The notes below the pieces were generated by a model, which was not told where the DNA came from, made no database searches, and was given only the letters and a program-made list of their open reading frames with translations. A DNA stretch of 64,000 nt, taken from positions 38,180 through 102,179 of the forward strand of contig CAYNJC010000014.1 in assembly GCA_964397565.1 (NCBI GenBank), in the 5' to 3' direction. Position 1 is the first letter of the stretch, and every line of letters begins with the position of its first letter. This document shows, piece by piece, positions 36,845 to 44,668 of the stretch. The position numbers were made by a program, and so were the translations under genes. The stretch is from JAPLST01 sp964397565 (lineage in GTDB: Bacteria > Auribacterota > UBA3054 > JAPLST01).

Positions 36845-37977
36845 TGCGGCTCCTTGTGTGCAGCGGGTGAAACGGCAGGCTTGGTACAGATGGCGGTGAC
36901 CATCAGGTCGTCGCCGGCGGTGTGCCATGCGACGTCCTGTAACTGCAGTGCGTCGGCCATGCGCGCAACGCCGCGGCCGGCGAGCGCACTCGGCGCGGCC
37001 GCGCCGCCACACAGCTTCGGGGCGACAAAAATGGTGGCGCGGTTGACCAAGCCCGCGTCAAAAAAACTGCCCAGCACGTGCGCGCCACCCTCGACCAAGA
37101 CACTGGTAATGCCCTGCTGCGCCAGGCAGGTCAGCAGCGCGCGCAGCGCCAGGCCATGTTCGTCGGCGGGGCAGGGCATGATCTGCGCGCCGCTTTGCGC
37201 CAGCGCGCTGACGGCCGCGGCGGGTGCCGCCGCACCACACGCAATGATGGCCGGCGCGCCATGCAGCAGTGCGGCCGTCCCGGGTGTGCGCGCGTGCTGG
37301 TCGAGCACAATCTTGCGCGGCTGGCGCCAGGTTCCGTCGAGCCGCACATCCAGCCGCGGATCGTCACGCAGGACGGTGCCGATGCCCACCAGCACGGCAT
37401 CATATTCGGCGCGCAGGCGGTGCGCTTGGGCGCGACTGGCCGTGCCACTGATCCAGCGCGCATCCCCGCTGCGGGTCGCAATCTTGCCATCGAGGGTCAT
37501 CGCCCATTTGGCATGCACGAAGGGCAGGCCGGTGCGCATGAAATGAAAGAATTTCTCGTTGAGCAGCGCGCAGGCACGGTCGTCGATGACGTCAACCGCA
37601 AGGCCGTGGGCGCGCAGCAGCTCGATCCCGCGGCCACAGTGCGCCGGGTTCGGATCAAGACTGCCGACCACCGCGCGCGCAATGCCGGCAGCCAGAATCG
37701 CATCGGTGCAGGGCGGCGTGCGCCCGTGCGTGCAACAGGGCTCGAGCGTGACATACAACGTTGCCCCGGCCGCGCGTGCCGCCGCCGCACGCAAGGCATG
37801 CACTTCGGCGTGGGGCTCGCCCGCCCGCAGGTGCCAGCCCTCGCCCACGACCGCGCCGGCGTGGACAACGACCGCGCCCACCATCGGATTGGGCGAACAA
37901 GAACAGCGCCCGTGCTCTGCCAAGTCACGCGCCTGCGCCAACCATTGCTGATCGCTCACTGATAATACCGCAGTCAC
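36841..37977 (-). CDS. ribD: Bifunctional riboflavin biosynthesis deaminase/reductase
   Basis: 378 residues. The N-terminal zinc deaminase domain has H56-A-E58 and C81...C90 (PCCTHGRTPPC) and converts the pyrimidine after GTP cyclohydrolase; the C-terminal reductase (about 150-365) has KWAMTLDGKIAT, VGIGTVLRDDPRL and VEGGAHVLGSF. The first codon is GTG 37977; GTG 37959 is a possible shorter start. A TATACT box at 37984-37989 (minus) would place +1 at 37977. Other rib genes are not nearby. Confidence 0.93.
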   Translation of the reverse strand: MTAVLSVSDQQWLAQARDLAEHGRCSCSPNPMVGAVVVHAGAVVGEGWHLRAGEPHAEVHALRAAAARAAGATLYVTLEPCCTHGRTPPCTDAILAAGIARAVVGSLDPNPAHCGRGIELLRAHGLAVDVIDDRACALLNEKFFHFMRTGLPFVHAKWAMTLDGKIATRSGDARWISGTASRAQAHRLRAEYDAVLVGIGTVLRDDPRLDVRLDGTWRQPRKIVLDQHARTPGTAALLHGAPAIIACGAAAPAAAVSALAQSGAQIMPCPADEHGLALRALLTCLAQQGITSVLVEGGAHVLGSFFDAGLVNRATIFVAPKLCGGAAAPSALAGRGVARMADALQLQDVAWHTAGDDLMVTAICTKPAVSPAAHKEPQ

Positions 37978-37983
37978 GACTCT

Positions 37984-37989
37984 AGTATA
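37984..37989 (-). promoter_or_regulatory. -10 box of ribD
   Basis: TATACT preceded by TGA (extended -10) on the minus strand. The predicted +1 coincides with the ribD GTG, so the mRNA may be leaderless. No good -35 box is visible. Confidence 0.4.
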
Positions 37990-38025
37990 TCAATTTTGTT
38001 GTTTGCACTCGCCGCCGCGATCCGT

Positions 38026-38054
38026 TTGCGTCCATGTCGAAAATGTGGTATACT
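38026..38054 (+). promoter_or_regulatory. Promoter of the secreted 421-residue protein
   Basis: TTGCGT and TATACT separated by exactly 17 bases, with TGG before the -10 box. It is divergent from the ribD promoter and 57 bases ahead of ATG 38111. Confidence 0.65.
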
Positions 38055-38110
38055 ACTATCATAGCATGCACAAGATATAGCTTGTGCGTCACAGAAATGA
38101 GACAACCACA

Positions 38111-39376
38111 ATGAATGCAAAAATTGTTATTGCAGCAGTGCTGAGTATGACTGCCGCCACGCTGGTCTACGCCGGCAATGTGATGGATAACGGCACGGTG
38201 CGCGTCGAAGTCAATGGGGATGGCGCAATTGGCATGCTGCAATGGCCGCTCAGCAGTCCTGATCACATCAGCGATTGCTCGCTGCGTCTGCGCTATAGCG
38301 GCGCCGTGCAGGAGACCTTTGAGTATCCCGACACGGAGAAGTATTATCCGTCGCTCAATCTGTTCACCGGGTACGGGCGCGAATACGGCTCGAATTTGTT
38401 TGTCGTCTCGGCATCGTTTCTGCAGACCGGCAACAGTTACATTGATCAGACGATCGTGCTGATCCCGCGCGTGCCGCAGGGCACCATGACGTTTTCCTAC
38501 TTCATGGATGCCGACGTGCAGGGCACCAAATCGAATGACGTCGGCTACTATGAAGGCGCCAACAAGATGGTGGCACAAGCGGAAGGCAGCACCTGCATCG
38601 GCTTTGTCGCCGACAAAGCCGGTGTGGAATCGTCCGATTGGGCGGTGGCCTATCCGCCGGATGTCAACAATCAGATTGCCAATTCCTTCCTGAATCTGCC
38701 GCCCGTCAACAATGAAATTGACATGGCCACCGCGGTCGCGTGGGCGCCCAACGCCGTCGGTTCCGTGCCGCTGACGTTCTACACGCGCCTGATCGCTGCG
38801 CAAGACACTGCCGCCGCCGCCGGCATGACGACGCTTGAGACGAGCGACACCAGCCGGCGCGTGCATGTCGTGGGCAACGACCGCATCACCGTCAGAGTCG
38901 CGCGCTTTCGCAACAACTTCAAGAAGCTCGACCGCGATACGCTGATGTTCAAAATGGACGTGGATCTCAGCCAGTATGGGTACGCGATCACGAATTTGTT
39001 CAATACGGACGTCTCTGTGTTTGTGGGCGACTACTTCGGCATTACGCCGGTGGCGACGCCGTTCAGGGACAATAGATTCAAGCAGATCTACAAGCTGAAT
39101 GACGGGGCGTACGGCCGGCGCAACTTGACCATGACCTTGAATGTGCAACGCCATCTGCTGCGCTTAGTCTTGAATGTCAGCCGTACGGGGTTGCAGGGCG
39201 CGACCTATGTCACGCCGGCGTCACCGGAAGGCGGCGACATGTATCTGCCGGTCACGATTATTCTGACGGGTGAATCCTCGGCCGACACGCTCAAAGGCGG
39301 TCGGGCATGGATCATTCCGAAGAGCATCCCGATGGCGTTTACCAAGAAACCCAACGCGGCGACCGGCAAGCTGTAA
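38111..39376 (+). CDS. Secreted protein of unknown function
   Basis: 421 residues from ATG 38111, which gives a clean signal peptide (MNAKIVIAAVLSMTAATLVYA). The mature protein is beta-rich with repeated aromatic strands (YSGAVQETFEYPDTEKYYPS, FVVSASFLQTG), a FSYFMDADVQGTKSNDVGYY segment and a final TPASPEGGDMYLPVTIIL. No lipobox, membrane segment or sorting tail is present, so it should be periplasmic or secreted. I do not recognise the family. lipA follows after 7 bases, perhaps in one transcript. Confidence 0.75.
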   Translation: MNAKIVIAAVLSMTAATLVYAGNVMDNGTVRVEVNGDGAIGMLQWPLSSPDHISDCSLRLRYSGAVQETFEYPDTEKYYPSLNLFTGYGREYGSNLFVVSASFLQTGNSYIDQTIVLIPRVPQGTMTFSYFMDADVQGTKSNDVGYYEGANKMVAQAEGSTCIGFVADKAGVESSDWAVAYPPDVNNQIANSFLNLPPVNNEIDMATAVAWAPNAVGSVPLTFYTRLIAAQDTAAAAGMTTLETSDTSRRVHVVGNDRITVRVARFRNNFKKLDRDTLMFKMDVDLSQYGYAITNLFNTDVSVFVGDYFGITPVATPFRDNRFKQIYKLNDGAYGRRNLTMTLNVQRHLLRLVLNVSRTGLQGATYVTPASPEGGDMYLPVTIILTGESSADTLKGGRAWIIPKSIPMAFTKKPNAATGKL

Positions 39377-39383
39377 CACAGCC

Positions 39384-40250
39384 ATGGAGCAGCAGCAGCG
39401 ACCGGCGGCCCTCCACAAGCCGCGTGTGCGTATGGCGGCCGCTGAGGCGGTCAGCGCCACTCGCGCCGTGCTGGCACACATGCAGGTGCACACGGTCTGT
39501 CAGGCGGCGGCGTGTCCGAATCGTTGGGAGTGTTTTGGGCAGCAAACCGCCACGTTTCTGATTCTGGGTGATGTCTGCACACGTGGCTGCGCCTTCTGCA
39601 ATATTCGCACGGGCATACCGCAACCGCGGGACGCCGATGAGCCGCGCCGGGTGGCAGCCGCCGCGCGGCAATTGGGCTTACGCTATGTGGTGATCACCAG
39701 TGTCTCGCGTGATGACTTGGCCGACGGCGGCGCCGCGCAGTTCGCCGCCACTATTCGGGCCGTGCATGCTTGCCTGCCGGACGCGGGCATTGAAGTGCTC
39801 ACGCCGGACTTTCAAGGCGATGTGCGCGCGCTCGGTGCAGTAGTGGCTGCGCAACCGACGGTGTTCAACCATAATCTCGAAACGGTCGCGCGTTTGACGC
39901 CCGTGCTGCGCAGCCAGGCCAGGTACGCGCGTTCGCTGGCGCTGCTCGAACATGCCCGGCGGATTGCGCCCCGGATGCCAACCAAGAGTGGCTTGATGGT
40001 CGGCGCCGGCGAGACGGATGCCGAGTTGCAGACCGCCTTGCGCGACCTGCGCGCGGTCGGCTGTTCGCTGGTCACCATTGGGCAGTATCTTGCGCCGTCA
40101 TCGCAGCATTACCCGGTGCAGGCGCAGATCACCGACGCGCAATTCGCGCAATACGCGGGATGGGCCCGCGCGCTTGGTTTTCACGGCGTGGCCTGCGGCC
40201 CGCTCGTGCGCAGCTCGTATCACGCCGCGGCGTTGCAGCAACAACGATAA
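39384..40250 (+). CDS. lipA: Lipoyl synthase
   Basis: 288 residues from ATG 39384. A radical-SAM enzyme inserting two sulfurs into octanoyl-ACP or octanoylated proteins. Auxiliary cluster cysteines C39, C44 and C50 (VCQAAACPNRWECF) and radical-SAM cysteines C65, C69, C72 (CTRGCAFC). GQYLAPS, a C-terminal GLPLVRSSYHA-like ending (GPLVRSSYHA) and the length are typical. No lipB or lplA in the window. The stop lies in a heptamer repeat. Confidence 0.94.
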   Translation: MEQQQRPAALHKPRVRMAAAEAVSATRAVLAHMQVHTVCQAAACPNRWECFGQQTATFLILGDVCTRGCAFCNIRTGIPQPRDADEPRRVAAAARQLGLRYVVITSVSRDDLADGGAAQFAATIRAVHACLPDAGIEVLTPDFQGDVRALGAVVAAQPTVFNHNLETVARLTPVLRSQARYARSLALLEHARRIAPRMPTKSGLMVGAGETDAELQTALRDLRAVGCSLVTIGQYLAPSSQHYPVQAQITDAQFAQYAGWARALGFHGVACGPLVRSSYHAAALQQQR

Positions 40251-40286
40251 ACGATGAACGATGAACCACGAACGATGAACGACGAA
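40245..40286 (+). repeat. Tandem heptamer repeat across the lipA stop
   Basis: Six heptamers (CGATAAA, CGATGAA, CGATGAA, CCACGAA, CGATGAA, CGACGAA) spanning the lipA stop codon and the first codons of the next gene. It resembles the heptamer run at 11624-11651 in unit length. Confidence 0.75.
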
Positions 40287-40664
40287 CAAGAAACCATCAA
40301 CGACATGCCTGACGAGACGGCGCCACCCGCCGAGAGTCCGCCGGAACTGGCGGTGGTCTTCATCGGCGCGCTGGATGACTGCAAGGAAACGCTGGCGTTT
40401 CTGACCGGGCAGGACGTGCCGGCCATGCTGCACGTGGCCGAGTTGATCCGCCCGGACTTGCGTGCCCGTGGCTATTATCTTGTTGCGACGGCAAGCGGCG
40501 AGGGTGAGCGGGCTCGCGCACTGATCGAGGCCCATTTTCACCGCACTTTCAACATCACTACTGCGACACCCACGGAGGGCGAACCGGAACGCTGCCCCGC
40601 CTGTGACGCGCTGCTGCCCAGCGGCTGCGCCACCTGCCCCGATTGCGGCCTTACCTTCGAATAA
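40254..40664 (+). CDS. Small protein with DUF2007-like part and C-terminal zinc ribbon
   Basis: 136 residues from ATG 40254; the front is encoded by heptamer repeats (MNDEPRTMNDEQE), so a start at 40302 (MPDETAPP) is also plausible. Residues 31-103 resemble signal-transducing DUF2007-like folds (LAVVFIGALDDCKETLAFLT, YYLVATASGEGERARALIEA); the tail has a CPAC...CATCPDCG zinc ribbon (residues 114-131). Function unknown. It follows lipA by 3 bases. Confidence 0.6.
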   Translation: MNDEPRTMNDEQETINDMPDETAPPAESPPELAVVFIGALDDCKETLAFLTGQDVPAMLHVAELIRPDLRARGYYLVATASGEGERARALIEAHFHRTFNITTATPTEGEPERCPACDALLPSGCATCPDCGLTFE

Positions 40665-40995
40665 GTGTCAGGGTCAACAGACCTGCGTGGTGCAGGTGCG
40701 GTCCTGGCCTTGCCGGATTACAGCAGATAGTATCCGCAGACGCCGCCGATGCCGCCGATGCTGAAGCGCAGCATTACTAGTTGTCATGCCATTTGTGGCC
40801 GCGGGCGCCTGCTTGGAGCTGGCTTGGCTAGTCCCGCCAACGGCGGCGATCCCGTCAACGGCGCGGATGACCGCGGCTGCAGAAGCCGTCCTCACCGCGG
40901 GCGGCTACAAGGACGCTGCAAAGTAGAAAGCGCTCTCATTAGTACCACCGCAATTGTGGCGTGCGGTGCCTAAGTGGGCAACACGCGCCAGGCAC
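40665..40995. other. Intergenic region with dispersed-repeat copy
   Basis: 331 bases between convergent genes. It holds a dispersed repeat copy (40866-40944) and several short GC-rich palindromes around 40800-40865. No gene is recognised. Confidence 0.6.
40866..40944 (-). repeat. Dispersed 79-base repeat, copy 1
   Basis: Reverse complement matches 50356-50434 at 71 of 79 bases by eye, and the first 52 bases match 63949-64000 at 50 of 52. It contains CTTTGCAGC, TAGCCGCCCGCGGTGAGG and an inner palindrome. Confidence 0.85.
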
Positions 40996-42132
40996 TTATG
41001 GGTAGCAGCGATCGAGCTGATCGAGCAGGCGGCGGGCGGCAGTCTCGGTGGGCGTGCGGGTCATGATGAAGATGCCGGCGCTGCCGACCGCGTTGAACAA
41101 GGGCGCGATCTCGTCGGGTTTGACAAAGACGGCTTGGACACTCTTGCCGGCCGCGAGGATTTTGCGATAGAGATCATACCATTGCGGTGAGCCGCCCCAC
41201 GGCGCGCCCGGTTCGGGCGTCCATTCAATGGCGTCAATGCAGTCCATGTGCAGAAGCGTGTCGAGATGTTGCATGGCCTGACTGCCGTCGAGATGAAACA
41301 GGACAAAATCAAATTGGGCACATTGCGCCTCGAGGCCCGGCCGCACTAGCTCGTCGAACATGGCCGGTGAAAGCATCGTGGCCAAGTCACATTGAATCTT
41401 GGCCGTCTTGCCCGGCGCCCAGACATCAAAGACACTGACACAATTGCCGCCGCGCGCATCGCGTACGAGCGCGTGCATCCGCGCAAACGCTTCGTGGTAC
41501 AGCACGTTCAATTCGCGCACACGCTGCAGCACGCCCGCCGGGTCGAGCGCCATGTCCAGCAGTGCAGCGGTGGTGCCACGCAGCGCGGCGAGAATGTCAA
41601 TATTTTCAATCATGTCGGGCACGCTGACAAGAAAGCGCCCCTCAGCCTGGGCGACCCCATGGGCGATGATGGCCATCTGCTTCTGCCACCACGGATTGGC
41701 CTCGTCGAAACGCAACGGCGGTGGGTCGGTCAGCGAGCTCATGCAGGGCTGGAACCAGACCGAATCGTCCTCGAAGGTTGGCGTGGCGCCGGCAAAAGCG
41801 GCCAGGGTACACGGACCAAGATGGGTGTCGAAATAGGGAAACGCCGCGCCGCCGTAATAGGTGTGGGCCATGGCGTACAGCGCGGATTCGAGCCGGATGT
41901 GCGGATCCGTCCAGACGAGAGCATGTGATGGCGGTGTGGGTACGATGTGCGCGCCATTGGCCAAGCCCGGCGGGCGCGGCGCGTTTGGCTGGCAGAACGG
42001 CAGAAAATAGCGCGGTGGCGCGAGTTCGGCCCACGGCGTGTCCTTCGGCGCCATGACCGAAACGGCCGGCCCGGCATGCCGCCACCAGGCTGTCAAGCGC
42101 TGCTGCGCGAGGGTCCAATCATCTTTCCACAT
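40996..42132 (-). CDS. Uroporphyrinogen decarboxylase-family protein
   Basis: 378 residues, URO-D/MtaA superfamily fold: MIENIDILAALRGTTA, LVRPGLEAQCAQFDFVLFHLDGSQAMQHLD and a C-terminal EWTPEPGAPWGG. The canonical HemE N-terminal motif PVWxMRQAG is missing, so it is not heme HemE; related proteins act on methylated corrinoids or on sugars of unknown identity. Last gene of the minus-strand run icd-dnaG-prc-pulA-uroD-like (pulA ends 48 bases before its start). Confidence 0.75.
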   Translation of the reverse strand: MWKDDWTLAQQRLTAWWRHAGPAVSVMAPKDTPWAELAPPRYFLPFCQPNAPRPPGLANGAHIVPTPPSHALVWTDPHIRLESALYAMAHTYYGGAAFPYFDTHLGPCTLAAFAGATPTFEDDSVWFQPCMSSLTDPPPLRFDEANPWWQKQMAIIAHGVAQAEGRFLVSVPDMIENIDILAALRGTTAALLDMALDPAGVLQRVRELNVLYHEAFARMHALVRDARGGNCVSVFDVWAPGKTAKIQCDLATMLSPAMFDELVRPGLEAQCAQFDFVLFHLDGSQAMQHLDTLLHMDCIDAIEWTPEPGAPWGGSPQWYDLYRKILAAGKSVQAVFVKPDEIAPLFNAVGSAGIFIMTRTPTETAARRLLDQLDRCYP

Positions 42133-42180
42133 GGTGTGTTGTTTGTGGCTATGCAGTTATCTGATACGTGGCGGTGCGCT

Positions 42181-44646
42181 TCAGCCTGCGCTGTGCAACT
42201 CGGCGACGAGCATGGCCGAGCGCGGATGGACGTGCACGACACTGCGTTCGCCCGGCAGCGCATACAGCGGTTGCGCCGACGCCAAGTGGGCCGCGACGTA
42301 CACGTGCCAGCCCGGCGCGGCATCTGGCAGCACATAGCTGAACACGTCTGCGGCCGGGTTGATCAGCAGCAAGGCGCGCCGCCACGAGTCGCCGGTATTT
42401 TTGTTGTTAAGTTCTGCAACCAGGAACGGCGGGCGCACGACGCCGAAAAACAGGCGTTTTTCAACGTCCTCTTTCGAGGGCAGGCGCAGTAAGGGATGCG
42501 CGTGGCGGAGGGCGATCAGGCCACGGTAGTAGTGAAACAATTCGAGGTAGTGCGCTTTGTCGTCCCAGCGAATGTTGTTAATCGCATCGCCCAGATTGTA
42601 GCTATTATGCGCGCCCAGTTTTGAGCGGAAGAAATCCTGGCCAAGATGCACAAACGGCACGCCTTGTGCGGTCAGCACGAGCAGGCCGGCCAGGCGCGCC
42701 ATGGCGACGGCATCCTCCTCGGTGAGTGACGGCGCGTAGGCGCGGATGCTCAATGCCAGCCGGTCGCGCAGCGTGCGATTGTCATGACATTCGACATAGT
42801 TGATGCTCTCATGCGGCGCATCGGCAAACCATTCAAGGCTGCCGGCGAGGCCGCGCCGGATGTCCGCGCGGTTGCGGCCATCGAGCAGAAAACCGGGCTC
42901 GTCGTTGAAGACATTGCCGACGATGGCGTTGCGGAAAAGATCATTGAAGCAACTGAAGCCGGCGTTTTTCTGGGTGCCCTTGGCGGTGATTTGAATGGGC
43001 GTTTCACCGCCGGCCCATGGCTCGCCATAAATAAAAATGTCGGGTTTGATCGCGCGCAGGGTGCTGACAATCAAACGCATGGTCTCGCGATCCATCAAGC
43101 CCATCAGATCAAAGCGGAAGCCGTCAATACCGTAGGCGCGCACCCAGTAGGTCAAAGAATCCAGCAAAAAGCGGCGGGCCATGCGGCCCTCCGCGCGGAA
43201 CTCATTGCCGCAGCCGGAGCCGTTCCAATAGTTGCCGTCGGGCCGCGCGCGGTAGAAATAATCGGGCGCAAGTCCGTTCCAGTGCACCGCCTGCCCGGGC
43301 GCTTCGCTCGAGTGATTGTAGACCACGTCCATGATGACTTTCAGGCCGGCACGGTGCAACGCATCCACGGCCTGCTTGCATTCGCGCACGGCGGTGGCGC
43401 CGTGTCGGTCGGACGCATAGCTCGGCTCCGGCGCGTTGAAATGCATGGTCATGTAGCCCCAGGCATGCGTCACCACGGCATCATCGAGGTCGATCGCGTG
43501 GATTGGCATGAGCTGGATGGTGTTGACGCCCAATTCCCGCAGATGGTCGAAGCCGGTGGCGATGGCGGCATTGGCCGGCAAACTGGTGCCGGCTTGGGCG
43601 AGGGCCGGAAACGTGCCCGGCTGGGCTGCGCCGGCCGACGGGTCATTGGTCAGGTCGCGCACATGGATTTCATAGATGACGGCCTCGTTGATCGAAAAGG
43701 GCGGCGCGGGTGTGACGGCCGTCGCATCATCAATGAAGATGCCGGCGAAGGCCTGCCGGTCGATGGCGCGGGCATACGGATCGAGCACCGTGACCGTGCG
43801 CGCCGGCGCTTGCATGAGGATGGTTTCGAGGCGGTAGTACCAGCCGCGAAAATCACCGGCCAGCTTGAATTCCCAGACGCCGTGGCCGGCGTAACGCATG
43901 TCGTGCCGGTGGGGTGAGCTTGTTTCGGCGGCGGGCAGTGGGGGAGCGGGGCAGATCAGCACACGGACGGATAGGGCCGCCGGCGCCCAGACGCGCAAAA
44001 AGACATGGGCGGCGTCGACGTACGGACCGAGCGGCAGGTCGCAGTCATAGGCCGGATCATCCAACACATAGCGCGGCGTAATCGGCCCACTGCGTGCGCC
44101 GGCATAGGTGACCCAAAGCTCGTCCGTGCGGATGAGTTCAGGGTCGAGTGGTTCGGCGACGGTGATCACATAGGTGCGCGCCCGGCCGCCCTGTACGTTG
44201 TACGGGCGCAGCGCGGTGCAGGCAATGCACGTCTCGCGCTGATGGACGACCAGTACTTTAGTCGTGACCTGTGTGACCGGCAGCGTCATGCTGAAATTCA
44301 CGCACAGTTGCGTGGGCGTATCGAGATACGCAATTTTAATGCGTGGCTCAAGCGCCGGTTGGGTCACGTACACTTCCTCATCACCTTCCAGAATGAACAC
44401 CTCGTTGCCGAGTGTGACGTCCCAAAAACGGTCCGGCCCGTCTTTGGCCATCCACGCGCCGAGTTTGGGGAGCAAGCCGATCCGATTGTGGACGCGCGCC
44501 AGCTCGCCCAGCTCGAAGATGAGGCCGAATTCGTCGCGCGCCATGGGTGCCAGCTCGTGCGCGCTGGGTTCCTGGCCGGGTAGCCAGTGCCACAGGGTCC
44601 AGCCCGCATAATCCTGCTGATGGCGATGATAGTGCACGCGTACCAT
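42181..44646 (-). CDS. pulA: Type I pullulanase (GH13 debranching enzyme)
   Basis: 821 residues from ATG 44646, 22 bases after the upstream stop. N-terminal carbohydrate-binding domain (about 1-100) and CBM48-like domain, then a GH13 barrel with YNHSSEAPGQAVHWNG near residue 440, catalytic D513 (GFRFDLMG), E542 (YGEPWAGG) and D622 (VECHDN). The YNHT-like motif YNHS marks debranching pullulanases. No signal peptide is visible, so it is probably cytoplasmic and cuts alpha-1,6 branches of glycogen or maltodextrins. It is translated after Prc. Confidence 0.92.
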   Translation of the reverse strand: MVRVHYHRHQQDYAGWTLWHWLPGQEPSAHELAPMARDEFGLIFELGELARVHNRIGLLPKLGAWMAKDGPDRFWDVTLGNEVFILEGDEEVYVTQPALEPRIKIAYLDTPTQLCVNFSMTLPVTQVTTKVLVVHQRETCIACTALRPYNVQGGRARTYVITVAEPLDPELIRTDELWVTYAGARSGPITPRYVLDDPAYDCDLPLGPYVDAAHVFLRVWAPAALSVRVLICPAPPLPAAETSSPHRHDMRYAGHGVWEFKLAGDFRGWYYRLETILMQAPARTVTVLDPYARAIDRQAFAGIFIDDATAVTPAPPFSINEAVIYEIHVRDLTNDPSAGAAQPGTFPALAQAGTSLPANAAIATGFDHLRELGVNTIQLMPIHAIDLDDAVVTHAWGYMTMHFNAPEPSYASDRHGATAVRECKQAVDALHRAGLKVIMDVVYNHSSEAPGQAVHWNGLAPDYFYRARPDGNYWNGSGCGNEFRAEGRMARRFLLDSLTYWVRAYGIDGFRFDLMGLMDRETMRLIVSTLRAIKPDIFIYGEPWAGGETPIQITAKGTQKNAGFSCFNDLFRNAIVGNVFNDEPGFLLDGRNRADIRRGLAGSLEWFADAPHESINYVECHDNRTLRDRLALSIRAYAPSLTEEDAVAMARLAGLLVLTAQGVPFVHLGQDFFRSKLGAHNSYNLGDAINNIRWDDKAHYLELFHYYRGLIALRHAHPLLRLPSKEDVEKRLFFGVVRPPFLVAELNNKNTGDSWRRALLLINPAADVFSYVLPDAAPGWHVYVAAHLASAQPLYALPGERSVVHVHPRSAMLVAELHSAG

Positions 44647-44668
44647 GGTGGCCTCGTTGCTGCGCTGA

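Noticed and set aside
35819..37546. 575-codon plus-strand frame over DUF4139 and ribD
   Set aside because: Crosses two genes that both have family motifs and a proper overlap; product looks like antisense noise.
40245..40286. CRISPR-like array
   Set aside because: Units are contiguous heptamers without spacers; no CRISPR array or cas gene in the window.
40996..42132. HemE (uroporphyrinogen decarboxylase) itself
   Set aside because: Superfamily match, but the HemE N-terminal substrate motif is missing and other hem genes are absent.
42784..43917. 377-codon plus-strand frame inside pulA
   Set aside because: Pullulanase catalytic residues lie on the other strand.
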